Positions 20,510 to 29,612 of a stretch of 64,000 bases of DNA are shown piece after piece. Numbering within the stretch: position 1 is the stretch's first letter; every line of letters begins with the position of its first letter. Both the position numbers and the translations under genes were made by a program. The DNA lies in contig NZ_LZIN01000055.1 in NCBI RefSeq assembly GCF_001667375.1, positions 1-64,000 on the forward strand, written 5' to 3'. The stretch is from Mycolicibacter sinensis (GTDB lineage: Bacteria; Actinomycetota; Actinomycetes; Mycobacteriales; Mycobacteriaceae). The notes below the pieces were generated by a model. The model saw only the letters and a program-made list of their open reading frames with translations, did not search any database and was not told the origin of the DNA.

Positions 20510-21607
20510 ATGAAGGTCGTAGTCGAGGCCGACGGCGGGTCGCGCGGCAACCCGGGGCCGGCTGGCTACGGAACGGTGGTGTGGTCCGCGGATCGCGCCG
20601 AGGTGCTGGCCGAAGCTCAGGAGTCGATCGGCACGGCCACCAACAATGTTGCCGAATACCGTGGCCTGGTCGCGGGTTTGACCGAGGCGGCACGGTTGGG
20701 TGCCGCCGAGGTCGCGGTGTTCATGGACTCCAAGCTGGTGGTCGAGCAGATGGCCGGACGGTGGAAGGTCAAGCATCCGGACCTGATCCCCTTACATCGG
20801 CAGGCCCGCGAATTGGCCGCGAAGTTCGACCACGTCCGCTACAGCTGGATTCCGCGGGAGAAGAACTCGCATGCCGACCGGCTGGCCAACCAGGCGATGG
20901 ACGCCGCGGCCGGAATCGAGAGGCCCGCACCGAAGAATGCGGAGCCGGTCGAGAAGTCCTTGGCGCCCACCGCACCCGGCTGGACGGGTGCAACAGGCAC
21001 ACCCACCCGGCTGTTGCTGCTGCGGCACGGGCAGACCGAATTGTCGGTGCAGCGCCGCTACTCCGGACGGGGCAACCCACCGCTGACCGACACCGGCCGG
21101 GCGCAGGCCGATGCGGCCGCACGCTATCTCGCTGCGCGCGGCGGCATCTCGGCGGTGATCAGTTCGCCGCTGCAGCGCTGTTATGACACGGCCACCGCGG
21201 CGGCGAAGCTGCTGCACCTGGACGTGACCGTCGATGAGGACCTGACCGAAACCGATTTCGGTGCCTGGGAGGGGCTGACCTTCGTCGAAGCGGCCGCGCG
21301 CGACCCGGAATTGCACGGGCGGTGGCTGAAGGACACCTCCACGCAGCCACCGGAGGGGGAGAGCTTCGATGCGGTGCAGCAGCGGGTGGCACGAGCGCGC
21401 GACCGGATCCTCGCCGAACACCGCGGTACCACCGTGTTGGTGGTATCGCACGTGACACCGATCAAAACCGTGCTGCGCCTGGCGCTGGACGCCGGTCCGG
21501 CGATCCTCTACCGACTCCACCTGGATCTGGCGTCGCTGAGCATCGCTGAGTTCTTTGCATATGGGCCGGCTTCGGTGCGGCTGGTGAACCAGACGGCCTA
21601 TCTCTAG
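20510..21607 (+). CDS. Bifunctional RNase HI / CobC-type acid phosphatase
   Basis: A 365-residue fusion matching Rv2228c. The N-terminal 135 residues are a type I RNase H with carboxylates Asp8, Glu49, Asp73 and Asp123, which cleaves RNA in RNA-DNA hybrids. A short linker leads to a histidine-phosphatase domain starting LLLLRHGQTE (His173 nucleophile) with a later SHVTPIKTVLR holding the second histidine. In M. tuberculosis the phosphatase domain has alpha-ribazole-phosphate phosphatase (CobC) activity, a link to cobS/cobT at 53052-54832. RBS GGTGGG precedes the ATG. Confidence 0.93.
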   Translation: MKVVVEADGGSRGNPGPAGYGTVVWSADRAEVLAEAQESIGTATNNVAEYRGLVAGLTEAARLGAAEVAVFMDSKLVVEQMAGRWKVKHPDLIPLHRQARELAAKFDHVRYSWIPREKNSHADRLANQAMDAAAGIERPAPKNAEPVEKSLAPTAPGWTGATGTPTRLLLLRHGQTELSVQRRYSGRGNPPLTDTGRAQADAAARYLAARGGISAVISSPLQRCYDTATAAAKLLHLDVTVDEDLTETDFGAWEGLTFVEAAARDPELHGRWLKDTSTQPPEGESFDAVQQRVARARDRILAEHRGTTVLVVSHVTPIKTVLRLALDAGPAILYRLHLDLASLSIAEFFAYGPASVRLVNQTAYL

Positions 21608-21613
21608 TCGGCC

Positions 21614-22189
21614 TCAATCGTGCAGGTGGACCCGTTCACCGTGGGCGCCGAAGAGAATGATCGCCTCGGCGGGCCCGTCGACCGCGCCGAACCAGTGCGG
21701 GGTCCAGGTGGAGAATTCGACGGCCTCGCCCGGGCCGATCAGGAAATCGTCGTCGCCCAGGACCAGGCGGAGTCGGCCGGACAGCACGTACATCCACTCG
21801 TGGCCCTCGTGCACCGGTAACTCGGCCGGGCGGCGGCGCCGCACGCTGACCCGGATCTTGAACGCGTGCAGACCACCGGCCGGCCCGTGCCGGGTCAGCG
21901 GCCAATAGGTGATGCCGTGGGCGGTGTGCGAGGTGCCCCGCACCCGCGGATCCGGGTGTTCGGGGGCGCGCAGCAGTTCGTCGGTGCTGACCGATAACGC
22001 CTCGGCCAGCCGGGGGAGATGATCCAGCGCCAAGCGCCGCTTGCCGGACTCCAGGCGGCTCAGCGTCGAGACGTCGATGCGGGCGCGGGTGGCCACGTCC
22101 TCCAACGTCAAACCCTGCTGCGCGCGTAGCGCACGCAGCCGGCGCCGCACCCGCAGATCGACGCTGCTTTCCTCGTCATTTGCCTGCAT
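21614..22189 (-). CDS. XRE-family regulator with C-terminal cupin domain
   Basis: A 191-residue regulator. Residues 12-70 form an XRE helix-turn-helix (GLTLEDVATRARIDVSTLSRLESGK), and residues 105-188 a cupin fold with HEGHEWMYVLSGRLRLVLG and WFGAVDG. Such regulators sense a small molecule through the cupin and often repress neighbouring oxidoreductase genes. A palindrome TGGCAA-N6-TTGCCA starts at its ATG; the same palindrome lies 31 bp before the flavoprotein gene at 24003, so both are probably under its control. Ligand unknown. Confidence 0.88.
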   Translation of the reverse strand: MQANDEESSVDLRVRRRLRALRAQQGLTLEDVATRARIDVSTLSRLESGKRRLALDHLPRLAEALSVSTDELLRAPEHPDPRVRGTSHTAHGITYWPLTRHGPAGGLHAFKIRVSVRRRRPAELPVHEGHEWMYVLSGRLRLVLGDDDFLIGPGEAVEFSTWTPHWFGAVDGPAEAIILFGAHGERVHLHD

Positions 22190-22206
22190 GGCAAACCAGC
22201 TTGCCA
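22189..22206. promoter_or_regulatory. Palindromic operator at the XRE-cupin start
   Basis: TGGCAA (22189-22194) and TTGCCA (22201-22206) are perfect 6-bp arms with a 6-bp spacer. The site abuts the start codon of the XRE-cupin gene, so autorepression is likely. Confidence 0.65.
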
Positions 22207-22246
22207 GTCCTTACCGGGCCCGCACAATCGGCCGGCCGACCCCGTC

Positions 22247-22831
22247 TCAGATGTACATCGCGGGGTCGATGTAGGACGTGGGGTCCACGCCGGGCTCGCG
22301 CTGGTTCTCGGTGCGGGCGCGCACCACCGCGGGGATGCCGGTGGCGATCGAATTCTCCGGCACGTCATGGGTGACGACGGCATTGGCGCCGATGGCGCAG
22401 TCGTCGCCGATGTGCAACGGGCCGAGCACTTTTGCGCCGGCGCCGATGGTCACCCGGTCGCCGACCGTCGGATGGCGCTTGCCTTTGTTGAGTGAGCGGC
22501 CGCCCAGCGTCACCCCGTGATAGAGCATCACGTCGTCGCCGATCTTGGTGGTCTCGCCGATCACGACGCCCATACCGTGGTCGATGAAGAACCGCCGGCC
22601 GATGGTGGCACCGGGATGGATTTCGATCCCGGTGACCGCGCGGGTGAGCTGGGAGAGCAGCCGGGCGACGCCGCGCAGGGCCGGCCGGTGCCAAAGCCGA
22701 TGTGCCACCCGGTGCGACCAAATGGCGTGCAGGCCCGAGTAGACCAGGGCGTTCTCCACGTCCCCTCGTGCCGCCGGGTCATGTGCCCGCGCGTTGCGCA
22801 GGTCTTCGCGTACCGCCGATAGCAGGCTCAT
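22247..22831 (-). CDS. cysE: Serine O-acetyltransferase CysE
   Basis: A 194-residue left-handed beta-helix acyltransferase that makes O-acetylserine from serine and acetyl-CoA. The hexapeptide repeats run from about residue 65 ([20 protein letters not shown]) to 175, with the catalytic His/Asp region [10 protein letters not shown]. The start ATG lies 7 bases after the cysK stop, so the two are one operon and make cysteine consecutively. The short N-terminus is usual for actinobacterial CysE. It splits the XRE-cupin gene from its probable flavoprotein target. Confidence 0.95.
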   Translation of the reverse strand: MSLLSAVREDLRNARAHDPAARGDVENALVYSGLHAIWSHRVAHRLWHRPALRGVARLLSQLTRAVTGIEIHPGATIGRRFFIDHGMGVVIGETTKIGDDVMLYHGVTLGGRSLNKGKRHPTVGDRVTIGAGAKVLGPLHIGDDCAIGANAVVTHDVPENSIATGIPAVVRARTENQREPGVDPTSYIDPAMYI

Positions 22832-22838
22832 AAGGTGA

Positions 22839-23774
22839 TCATTCCCTGATGTGCTCGAACAGCGGCGTCGAGATGTACCGTTCGCCGAAGTCGGGGATGA
22901 CCACGATGATGAGCTTGCCGGCATTCTCCGGGCGCTTGGCCAATTCCAATGCGGCCCAGACGTTTGCTCCCGCCGAGATTCCCCCGAGGATGCCTTCGTC
23001 GGTGCCGAGCTCGCGGGCCACCCGAATGGCGTCCTCGAATCCGACGTCGATGATCTCGTCGTAGACATCCCGGTCGAGCACCTCGGGTACGAAGTTCGGC
23101 CCCAGGCCCTGGAGTTTGTGCGGCCCGGGGTCGCCGCCGCTGAGGATCGCGGAGTCTTTCGGCTCGACGCCGACGATGCTGACTTCGGGTTTGCGCGCCT
23201 TGAGGGCGTGGCCCACGCCGGTCAAGGTTCCGCCGGTGCCGATGCCGGCGACGAAGATGTCGACGGCGCCGGCGGTGTCCGACCAGATCTCCTCGGCAGT
23301 CGTCGTCGCGTGGATCTGGGGGTTGGCGGGATTGGCGAACTGATCGGCGGCGACGGCGTTGTCGGTGTCGGCGATGATCTGCTTCGCCTTGGCCACCGCG
23401 CCGGACATGCCCTCGGCGCCGGGCGTCAAGACGATCTCGGCGCCGAAGGCGCGAAGCATCACCCGGCGCTCGGTGGACATCGTGTCCGGCATGGTGAGGA
23501 TCACCTTGTACCCGCGTGCCGCACCGACCATCGCCAGCGCGATGCCGGTGTTGCCGCTGGTCGCTTCGACGATGGTGCCGCCGGGCCGCAGTTCACCGGA
23601 TTTCTCGGCGGCGTCGATGATCGCCACGCCGATGCGGTCTTTGACGCTGCTGGCCGGGTTGTAGAACTCCAGCTTGGCCACGACCTGGGCGCCGAGCCCG
23701 TCGGTCAACCGGTTGAGCCGCACCAGCGGGGTGTGCCCGACCAGTTCGGCGACGTTGTCGTAGATCCTGCCCAT
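22839..23774 (-). CDS. cysK1: Cysteine synthase (O-acetylserine sulfhydrylase) CysK
   Basis: 311 residues of a fold-type II PLP enzyme. The PLP lysine is Lys45 in [11 protein letters not shown], the substrate loop is ATSGNTG near 75, and [10 protein letters not shown] binds the cofactor phosphate. The C-terminal tail [16 protein letters not shown] is the usual site of the CysE-inhibition contact region. It uses sulfide and O-acetylserine. I choose the ATG at [13 protein letters not shown], which matches the family start, over an open frame 20 codons upstream. AAGGT lies just before it. Confidence 0.95.
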   Translation of the reverse strand: MGRIYDNVAELVGHTPLVRLNRLTDGLGAQVVAKLEFYNPASSVKDRIGVAIIDAAEKSGELRPGGTIVEATSGNTGIALAMVGAARGYKVILTMPDTMSTERRVMLRAFGAEIVLTPGAEGMSGAVAKAKQIIADTDNAVAADQFANPANPQIHATTTAEEIWSDTAGAVDIFVAGIGTGGTLTGVGHALKARKPEVSIVGVEPKDSAILSGGDPGPHKLQGLGPNFVPEVLDRDVYDEIIDVGFEDAIRVARELGTDEGILGGISAGANVWAALELAKRPENAGKLIIVVIPDFGERYISTPLFEHIRE

Positions 23775-23953
23775 AAGAGACCTTATCTCTCGCTGCTCGT
23801 CCGGTACTTCGCGGCTACGCGCGAATAGACCCACTCCAACGATGCTAGGAGTCGGGTTCGCTGGGGCGGCGGACGGCCCAGAAGAACGCCTCGTCTCGCA
23901 CCGGAATGGGCGCTGTCACACCGGTCGACCGGCACCCAATGGTCTTGCCCAGA

Positions 23954-23971
23954 TGGCAAATCGCCTTGCCA
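23954..23971. promoter_or_regulatory. Palindromic operator upstream of the flavoprotein gene
   Basis: TGGCAA (23954-23959) and TTGCCA (23966-23971) repeat the arms and spacing of the site at 22189-22206; only the 6-bp spacers differ. An overlapping TTGCC-N5-GGCAA lies just left. It is 31 bp before the flavoprotein ATG. Confidence 0.65.
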
Positions 23972-24002
23972 ATTCTGCCGGCTGGCCTGCAGGCTCGGAT
24001 GC

Positions 24003-24962
24003 ATGAACGAAATCTGGGACTGCATAGTGGTGGGCGGCGGGGCGGCCGGCCTCAGCGCCGGCCTGGTACTGGGCCGCGCCAGCCGCGGCACGCTGGTGAT
24101 CGACGCGGGCCAGCAGAGCAACCTGACCGCAGCCGGCATCGGCGGCTTATTGGGGCACGACGGCCGCCCGCCCGCTGAGCTGTACGCGCTCGGCCGCGGC
24201 GAGCTCGCCTCCTACGGTGTGCAGGTCCACGCCGCCGAAGTGGCCGACGTGGACCGCGTAGACGGGGTTTTCGCCGTGCGTCTGGCAGACGGGACCAGCC
24301 AGCGGACCCGCCGGGTGCTGCTGGTCACCGGGATGGCCTACTTGCCACCGGAGTTACCCGGCGTGGACGGTCTATGGGGCCGTTCGGTTTTCCACTGCCC
24401 GTTCTGCCACGGCTGGGAGGTGGCCGACCAACCGCTGGCAGTGCTGGCTCGCGGCGACCGGGCGGTGCACCTGGCGCTGTTGTTGCGGTGCTGGAGCGAC
24501 GACATCGTGGTGCTCGGCGACGGCTCCACCGGCCTCGACGACGCCGGGCATGCCCGGCTGGCCGCTGCCGGCGTCGAGGTCGACGAGCGCTCGGTGGCGG
24601 CGCTCGACGCAGCTGATGGTGAATTGTCGGCGGTGGTGTTCACTGACGGCAGCAGACTGCCGCGGCGCGGACTGCTGGTCGCGACGGGCATGCGGCAGCG
24701 CGATCGGCTCGCCGAGCGGCTCGGCGTGGACATCACCGGGCCGGGTCCTGCCGCCGAAGACCCGGTCGGCGTGGATCCGCTGTGTCGAACCTCGGTTCCC
24801 GGGGTGTTCGCCGCCGGGGATCTGACCGGGGAGATGCCGCAGGTCGCCGCGGCGATTGCCGCGGGCTCGCGGGCCGCGGCGGCGGTGGTGCAGAGCCTGG
24901 CGGCCGAGGACTACGGCTTGCCGCTGCCCGCGGAGGCCACCGGAGCGTTGAGCGATGACTGA
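24003..24962 (+). CDS. Thioredoxin-reductase-like FAD-dependent oxidoreductase
   Basis: A 319-residue flavoprotein with the FAD-binding motif VVGGGAAGLSAG (11-16 glycines) and the C-terminal GVFAAGDLTG that contacts FAD. Between them is a redox pair Cys132-Pro-Phe-Cys135 in HCPFCHGWE, the position of the dithiol in thioredoxin reductases. The NADPH domain lacks an intact GxGxxA motif (the region reads VLARGDRAVHLA), so its electron donor may differ from classical TrxR. It overlaps the following methyltransferase by 8 bases. Related proteins include the dithiol oxidases of antibiotic clusters, but no such cluster is present. Confidence 0.85.
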   Translation: MNEIWDCIVVGGGAAGLSAGLVLGRASRGTLVIDAGQQSNLTAAGIGGLLGHDGRPPAELYALGRGELASYGVQVHAAEVADVDRVDGVFAVRLADGTSQRTRRVLLVTGMAYLPPELPGVDGLWGRSVFHCPFCHGWEVADQPLAVLARGDRAVHLALLLRCWSDDIVVLGDGSTGLDDAGHARLAAAGVEVDERSVAALDAADGELSAVVFTDGSRLPRRGLLVATGMRQRDRLAERLGVDITGPGPAAEDPVGVDPLCRTSVPGVFAAGDLTGEMPQVAAAIAAGSRAAAAVVQSLAAEDYGLPLPAEATGALSDD

Positions 24963-25602
24963 GCCGGCGCAGGACGCCCGGGAGTTCTGGGAGCAGTTCT
25001 ACGGCGGGGACGAGCGGGTATGGAGCGGGCAGGTCAATGCCCACCTCGCCGAGGTCACCGCCGACCTGGCGCCGGGCCGGGCACTGGATCTGGGCTGCGG
25101 CGAGGGGGCCGATGCCGTCTGGCTGGCCGAGGACGGTTGGCAGGTGGTCGCCGTCGACGTCGCCGACAACGCTTTGAGGCGAGCGCGGACCGCGGCGGCA
25201 CAACGAGGTGAGTCGTCACGCATCCACTTCGAGCGCCACGACCTGTCCACCAGCTTCCCTGACGGCCGGTTCGACCTGGTGTCGGCGCAGTTCCTGCACT
25301 CCCCGGCGCGGCTGGACCGCGAGACGGTGCTGCGTCGCGCCGCTGATGCCGTGGCGGTGGGTGGGCGGCTGCTGATCGTCGACCACGGCGCCGCGCCGCC
25401 CTGGGCCGGCGAGCACGTCCACGAGCATCACTTCGCCACGGTCGACGAGGTACTGGCGGGGTTGGCGCTCGACGACAAGCAGTGGGAACGGCTGCGGGCG
25501 GAGACCGTTGATCGCGACGCCGTCGGACCCGACGGCCAGGCCGCCACCCTGAGCGACAATGTGATCTTGCTGCGACGGCAGGTCGTTCACGCGGCGTCGT
25601 GA
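24955..25602 (+). CDS. Class I SAM-dependent methyltransferase
   Basis: A 215-residue methyltransferase with SAM motif I LDLGCGEG (44-51), motif II acidic VVAVDVAD, and RFDLVSAQFLHSP in the motif IV position. The N-terminal FWEQFYGG...WSG resembles the thiopurine/tellurite (TehB) group. Its ATG overlaps the flavoprotein gene by 8 bases, so the two are expressed together, presumably under the XRE-cupin regulator. The substrate may be a thiol or metalloid, which would fit the redox partner, but this is inference. Its stop overlaps the convergent oxygenase gene by 16 bases. Confidence 0.85.
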   Translation: MTEPAQDAREFWEQFYGGDERVWSGQVNAHLAEVTADLAPGRALDLGCGEGADAVWLAEDGWQVVAVDVADNALRRARTAAAQRGESSRIHFERHDLSTSFPDGRFDLVSAQFLHSPARLDRETVLRRAADAVAVGGRLLIVDHGAAPPWAGEHVHEHHFATVDEVLAGLALDDKQWERLRAETVDRDAVGPDGQAATLSDNVILLRRQVVHAAS

Positions 25603-26333
25603 AAGATCAGCCCGAGGGTGTAACGCTCGCCAGAGCGGATGGCCGAGACACCGTGGCGTACCGGTGCGGTCGACCAACCCCGGGTGGAGCGCACCGGCCG
25701 GTCGCGGGTGGTGAACACATAGCCGTGCCCCTGCGGCAATTGGGTGGCGGTGCCCCGGGATTGGGCTCGCGGCCGCTGTTCGACCAGCAGGAATTCGCCG
25801 CCGGTGTAGTCGGCCGACGGGTCGCTGAGGTTGATCACCACCTGCAGCGGAAATACCAAGTCGCCGTAGAGGTCCCGGTGCAGTGCATTCCAATCACCTT
25901 GACCGTAACGCAGCATCAGTGCGGTCGGTTTGGTCTGCCCGGCCCGGTGGCAGCGATCCAGCCATTCGTCGAAGTCGTCCGGCCAGGGGGCCTCTCGCCG
26001 CAGTCGGACCGCCCAGTCCCGGGCGATCGCCAGCAGGTGCGGATACAGCGCTCGCTTGAGGTGATCGACGGGTTCGGGTGTCGGCGCCGCGAAGTAGCGA
26101 TATTGGCCGGACCCGTATCGATGGCGCTGCATGTCGACGGTGGCGCGGAAGCGCTCGTCGCACGCGTAGACACCGCGTAGCCGCGCGGCCTCCGACACCG
26201 TCAGCAGCCGGGGCAACAGCGCGCCGCCGCATTCGTCGAGCTCGGCGGCGATGGCATCCCAGTCGCCGGCGTCGACTCGCTTGCGCCACGGTGTTATTAC
26301 GCCCACGGCGCCATCATGCCGGTTGGCCTGCAC
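25587..26333 (-). CDS. 2-oxoglutarate/Fe(II)-dependent oxygenase
   Basis: A 248-residue dioxygenase of the prolyl-4-hydroxylase-like class. The iron ligands are His152 and Asp154 in LHRDLYGD and His227 in VRHGVS, with Arg237 (SGERYTL) placed to bind 2-oxoglutarate. Conserved DYTGGEFLLVEQRPR supports the fold. It is convergent with the methyltransferase and its start lies only 26 bp before rnpB, on the opposite strand. Substrate is not evident. The GTG start is one of two plausible ones, the other being about nine codons downstream. Confidence 0.82.
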   Translation of the reverse strand: MQANRHDGAVGVITPWRKRVDAGDWDAIAAELDECGGALLPRLLTVSEAARLRGVYACDERFRATVDMQRHRYGSGQYRYFAAPTPEPVDHLKRALYPHLLAIARDWAVRLRREAPWPDDFDEWLDRCHRAGQTKPTALMLRYGQGDWNALHRDLYGDLVFPLQVVINLSDPSADYTGGEFLLVEQRPRAQSRGTATQLPQGHGYVFTTRDRPVRSTRGWSTAPVRHGVSAIRSGERYTLGLIFHDAA

Positions 26334-26358
26334 TGACGCTTGCCGGTACGGTGATCAG

Positions 26359-26753
<395 letters not shown>

Positions 26754-26758
26754 CTGCA

Positions 26759-26869
26759 ACTCTCGTCATGCCGGATCAGCAGGTTGGCGTAGTAGTGGCG
26801 CAGGAGATGCGGCCCCGAGCCTGGCGGTAGCTTCAGCTTGGCGGTCGCGGCCCGCCATTGGTACCCGAA
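26759..26869 (-). pseudogene. Tyrosine recombinase (integrase) C-terminal fragment
   Basis: Leftward translation gives FGYQWRAATAKLKLPPGSG followed by PHLLRHYYANLLIRHDES. This is the second catalytic box of phage-type integrases (H-x-L-R-H with surrounding ...YASLLI-x-x-G). The preceding Arg box and the following catalytic His/Tyr region are missing: to the left the frame runs into rnpB, to the right similarity ends. The gene is therefore a dead remnant that marks the element's integration end. Confidence 0.6.
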
Positions 26870-26897
26870 GCGGTACCCGGCGCAGCGCTTCGGCCCA

Positions 26898-26999
26898 GGA
26901 GAGCGTGACGCGCGGATCCGGCAACTGAGGTCAGCCGGGCAGACCATGGCGGACATCGTCGCCGAGGTGAAATGTTCAGCCGCGACGGTTCACAGCACC
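26898..26999 (+). pseudogene. Recombinase/regulator-type helix-turn-helix fragment
   Basis: GERDARIRQLRSAGQTMADI followed by VAEVKCSAATVHS resembles the C-terminal HTH of serine recombinases or a short excisionase-like HTH. It lies in a short open frame on the strand opposite to the integrase fragment, with no other recombinase motif. It could also be chance coding similarity. From here to 27374 I see no other gene, only a weak minus-strand frame beginning near 27183 that I do not support. Confidence 0.3.
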
Positions 27000-27374
27000 C
27001 CTGCACGCCAGCAGCTCGTGGGGCCTTCAGGTTGGCGGTGGCGGGCGCTTGATCTGGAGCGACACCTTGCCCTGGTTGTCGCGCTCTGGTACGACGATTA
27101 GCACCTCCTGCCGCGGCGAGCGTGTGAATGGCGGCGGCGATATGCGCGGCGGCCATCAATTCGGGTTCGGGCGCGGGCGTCATACGGAGCGGATTAGCTC
27201 GGAAATCCCCTGCAGAGGAGACGGTTTGCCCCTCGGCGCAAGCGAAATTTCACCAAGTGCAGCACCGAGTGTGCGCGCCACGGTGTGCGGACGGTTCGGA
27301 ACGGCCACTGCTGCATATTCCAAGGGCTTTATGGTGGACTGCGGGAGAGAGCATTGCGGGTTAACTTGTCGTCC

Positions 27375-27836
27375 ATGACGAACGAAGAACAACTCCGGCG
27401 GATAGCCAGGGACGTATTTCCGGACTGGTCGCGGCCGCCCAGGATCGTGGTGGAGCAGATCGGCGAGCTGGTTAGGCGATGGCCGGTTGAAGGCTTCGCC
27501 CGCGAGACGTTGCCAGATCAGCAGCGCCGTCTTGTGTGGATCGACAGGCACGCGATCGGACAGCTGGACTACATCGCGGACGCTGCGGAGGAGCAGGATC
27601 TGGATGCGCTGATCCGGCCGCTGAGCCAGATCACGGGGGTCGAGGTCAACGTCTATGGTTCGGCGGACGGTTTCGGGCATCGAACGTACCGGCGCGCAAT
27701 GGTGGTGCGTTTCGCTTCCGGGAATCCGATTGAGGTCGACACGACCCAACACACGAACGACAGCCTTCGTGGTAGCGCCGACCGGTTCATCGATCGGGTA
27801 CTGGACGCACTGGCGGGCGCATCCGCCGGGGAATAG
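27375..27836 (+). CDS. Hypothetical protein carried by the rnpB-associated element
   Basis: A 153-residue protein beginning MTNEEQLRRIARDVFPDWSR. It is soluble, with an amphipathic N half and a second half (VEVNVYGSADGFGHRTYRRA, ...VVRFASGNPIEVDTTQ) that looks like a beta-rich domain. I recognise no family. The frame is open 30 codons further upstream, but the ATG at 27375 has a -10-like TAACTT seven bases before it, suggesting leaderless transcription. It is the only intact gene between the two attachment-site copies, so it is likely cargo of the decayed element. Confidence 0.6.
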   Translation: MTNEEQLRRIARDVFPDWSRPPRIVVEQIGELVRRWPVEGFARETLPDQQRRLVWIDRHAIGQLDYIADAAEEQDLDALIRPLSQITGVEVNVYGSADGFGHRTYRRAMVVRFASGNPIEVDTTQHTNDSLRGSADRFIDRVLDALAGASAGE

Positions 27837-28090
27837 TCCGCTTCAATCCTGTTTGACACAGCGTATTTCGTTGGTTGATCTATGCTGCCGGGCCCGGTGG
27901 CGGCGCTGCCGTGCGGCATTCACCCCGGCAGATATCTGTACTGCAGCCGCCCCGATCTGGCTTACTTCGCAACCGTCCGGTACGCAATGGGTACGCAGCA
28001 GATTCAATAGCGACAAACGTCGCCAACGATTGACGCGCTGACCTTGGTGATTGTCGGACAGTAAACACCGCAAACGCGACAAACACCCAG

Positions 28091-28124
28091 GGAACAGAAT
28101 CCGGCTTACAGACCAACTCGTCCG
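28091..28124 (+). repeat. attR-like repeat (displaced rnpB 3' end)
   Basis: Second copy of the rnpB terminus, 1373 bp after the first. The stretch 27837-28137 otherwise carries no gene; it contains short repeats (TACGCA at 27981 and 27992; CGACAAAC at 28011 and 28077; inverted TTGTCG at 28051) that could be recombinase arm sites. Confidence 0.75.
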
Positions 28125-28137
28125 TCTCCGTCGAGTC

Positions 28138-29556
28138 TCACTGAACCGCCCGGTCGAGCTTGCGCAGCGCGGGCCGCAGCTTCGCCCGGCTCTGCGCGGC
28201 GAGGCCGGCCTCGCGGGCATACAGCAGCCCGTAGGTGAAGGTGTCCTGGCCGGCGGCCGCCGCGGCATCGGCCTGTTGAAGCAGATGCGCCCGGCTGACC
28301 ACGCTGTCCTGGTGGTCCCCGAGCAGGCTCTGAATCGCCTTCGCCCGCTTGGCGATCTTCTTCTTATCCGCGGCGGCGGCGGCGTAGCGCAGCCGCTTGG
28401 CGGCCTTGCGGATCCGGTGCAGCGCCGCGTCGCGGTCGGCAGCCGTCTTGGCCGCCTTCACCGCCTTGCGCAGCCGCCGGTAGGCGATGTCCACGGTGGC
28501 GTACTGCTCGGCGGCCGGCGCGCGGACCAGATCGTCGAGGCCGTCGAGCAGCCGGAAGTACCGCGGGGAGCGCATCGCGGTCAGACTGCGCCGTCGCCCC
28601 GTCTGATAGCGGCGCAACGAACCGCTGACCAGCCGTTCGTCCACCGGCCCGCGGACCAGCTCTGGTGTCAGCTCGTCGAGCGCCTGCTGATAGCGCTGGG
28701 CCAGGACCTCGGCGTCGCGGGCGACACCCAGCACCGCACCCAATTCCTGCAGTTCGCCGAGCAGCGGCGCGTGGGTCGCCTCCTCGCCGTGCAACAGGCT
28801 GCGGATCCGTCGGATCGTCACCCGCATCTGATGAACCGCATCGTCGGCGTCGGCACGCACCGCGCGATCGGCGACCAGCAGTTGCTCGATCTGCTGGGCC
28901 AGCGCCCGATGCAGGCGATCGGTCGGGTGCGCGGGCATCGCCGGCGCGCCGAGCACCCTGGCCAGTTTGGAGCCGTAGCCGGCCGGCCCGGCGCCGGTGT
29001 CGAGCAGTCGGTGGCTCAGCAGGTCGAGCAACTCGAGGTCCCCACAGCCCAGTTCCAGTTCCCATTCCCGCCAGTGCTGTTCGGCTTGCTCGTGCTCGGA
29101 CCCGTCGGCCGATGCGGTGACCTGGTCATCGCAGAACTCAGCCAGCACCTCACCCCGATCGTCGCGCAGCACCCTTACGCTGCGGGCGGTACAGATTCGT
29201 GCCACGGGTCCCAGCGGCCGATCCCTGACGATCGCCATCACCACGTCGAGCAGTTCGTCCGGAATCTCCGGGCCCAGGGGTGCACGCACTTCGGTGCGGG
29301 TGTCCGGCCCGGCCGGAAGTTTCAGGTGCCAGCCGGCGTCGGGACCGCCGGTGCGCCGGCGCAACGTGACTCGTCGGGCCGCCAGGTCGTGACCGGGTGT
29401 ATCGAAGTACACGGCCGCAAGGGCCTGTTCCGGCAACTGCTCAACTCGGGCGACCCCGGCAATGCCGTCGAAGGACGGCGAGATGACCGACGCGTCAACG
29501 TCGAATTTGCGTTCCACCTCGCGATATTGAGCGGTGTTCGGGTCGGTTGCCGACAC
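28138..29556 (-). CDS. CYTH-CHAD domain protein (Rv2226-like)
   Basis: 472 residues with two domains. The N-terminal CYTH (triphosphate tunnel) domain starts with the signature EVERKF (Glu13, Glu15, Lys17) and continues with WHLKLPAG. From about residue 215 a CHAD domain follows, all-helical and dense in Arg/His (HQMRVTIRRIRSLL, RIRKAAKRLRYA), which binds inorganic polyphosphate. CYTH domains hydrolyse triphosphates, so a polyphosphate-related role is likely. The stop sits 14 bases past the right attachment repeat, so the element ends immediately downstream of this gene. Confidence 0.9.
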   Translation of the reverse strand: MSATDPNTAQYREVERKFDVDASVISPSFDGIAGVARVEQLPEQALAAVYFDTPGHDLAARRVTLRRRTGGPDAGWHLKLPAGPDTRTEVRAPLGPEIPDELLDVVMAIVRDRPLGPVARICTARSVRVLRDDRGEVLAEFCDDQVTASADGSEHEQAEQHWREWELELGCGDLELLDLLSHRLLDTGAGPAGYGSKLARVLGAPAMPAHPTDRLHRALAQQIEQLLVADRAVRADADDAVHQMRVTIRRIRSLLHGEEATHAPLLGELQELGAVLGVARDAEVLAQRYQQALDELTPELVRGPVDERLVSGSLRRYQTGRRRSLTAMRSPRYFRLLDGLDDLVRAPAAEQYATVDIAYRRLRKAVKAAKTAADRDAALHRIRKAAKRLRYAAAAADKKKIAKRAKAIQSLLGDHQDSVVSRAHLLQQADAAAAAGQDTFTYGLLYAREAGLAAQSRAKLRPALRKLDRAVQ

Positions 29557-29612
29557 GCCTCCAGCCTGTCACATCCGGACCGGCCGGACACCGCGTTCCC
29601 AAAGCAGTCTTC

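Noticed and set aside
27853..27881. TTGACA-like box with a later TATGCT inside the element relic
   Set aside because: The spacing is 22 bp and no gene follows on that strand, so a promoter is not supported.
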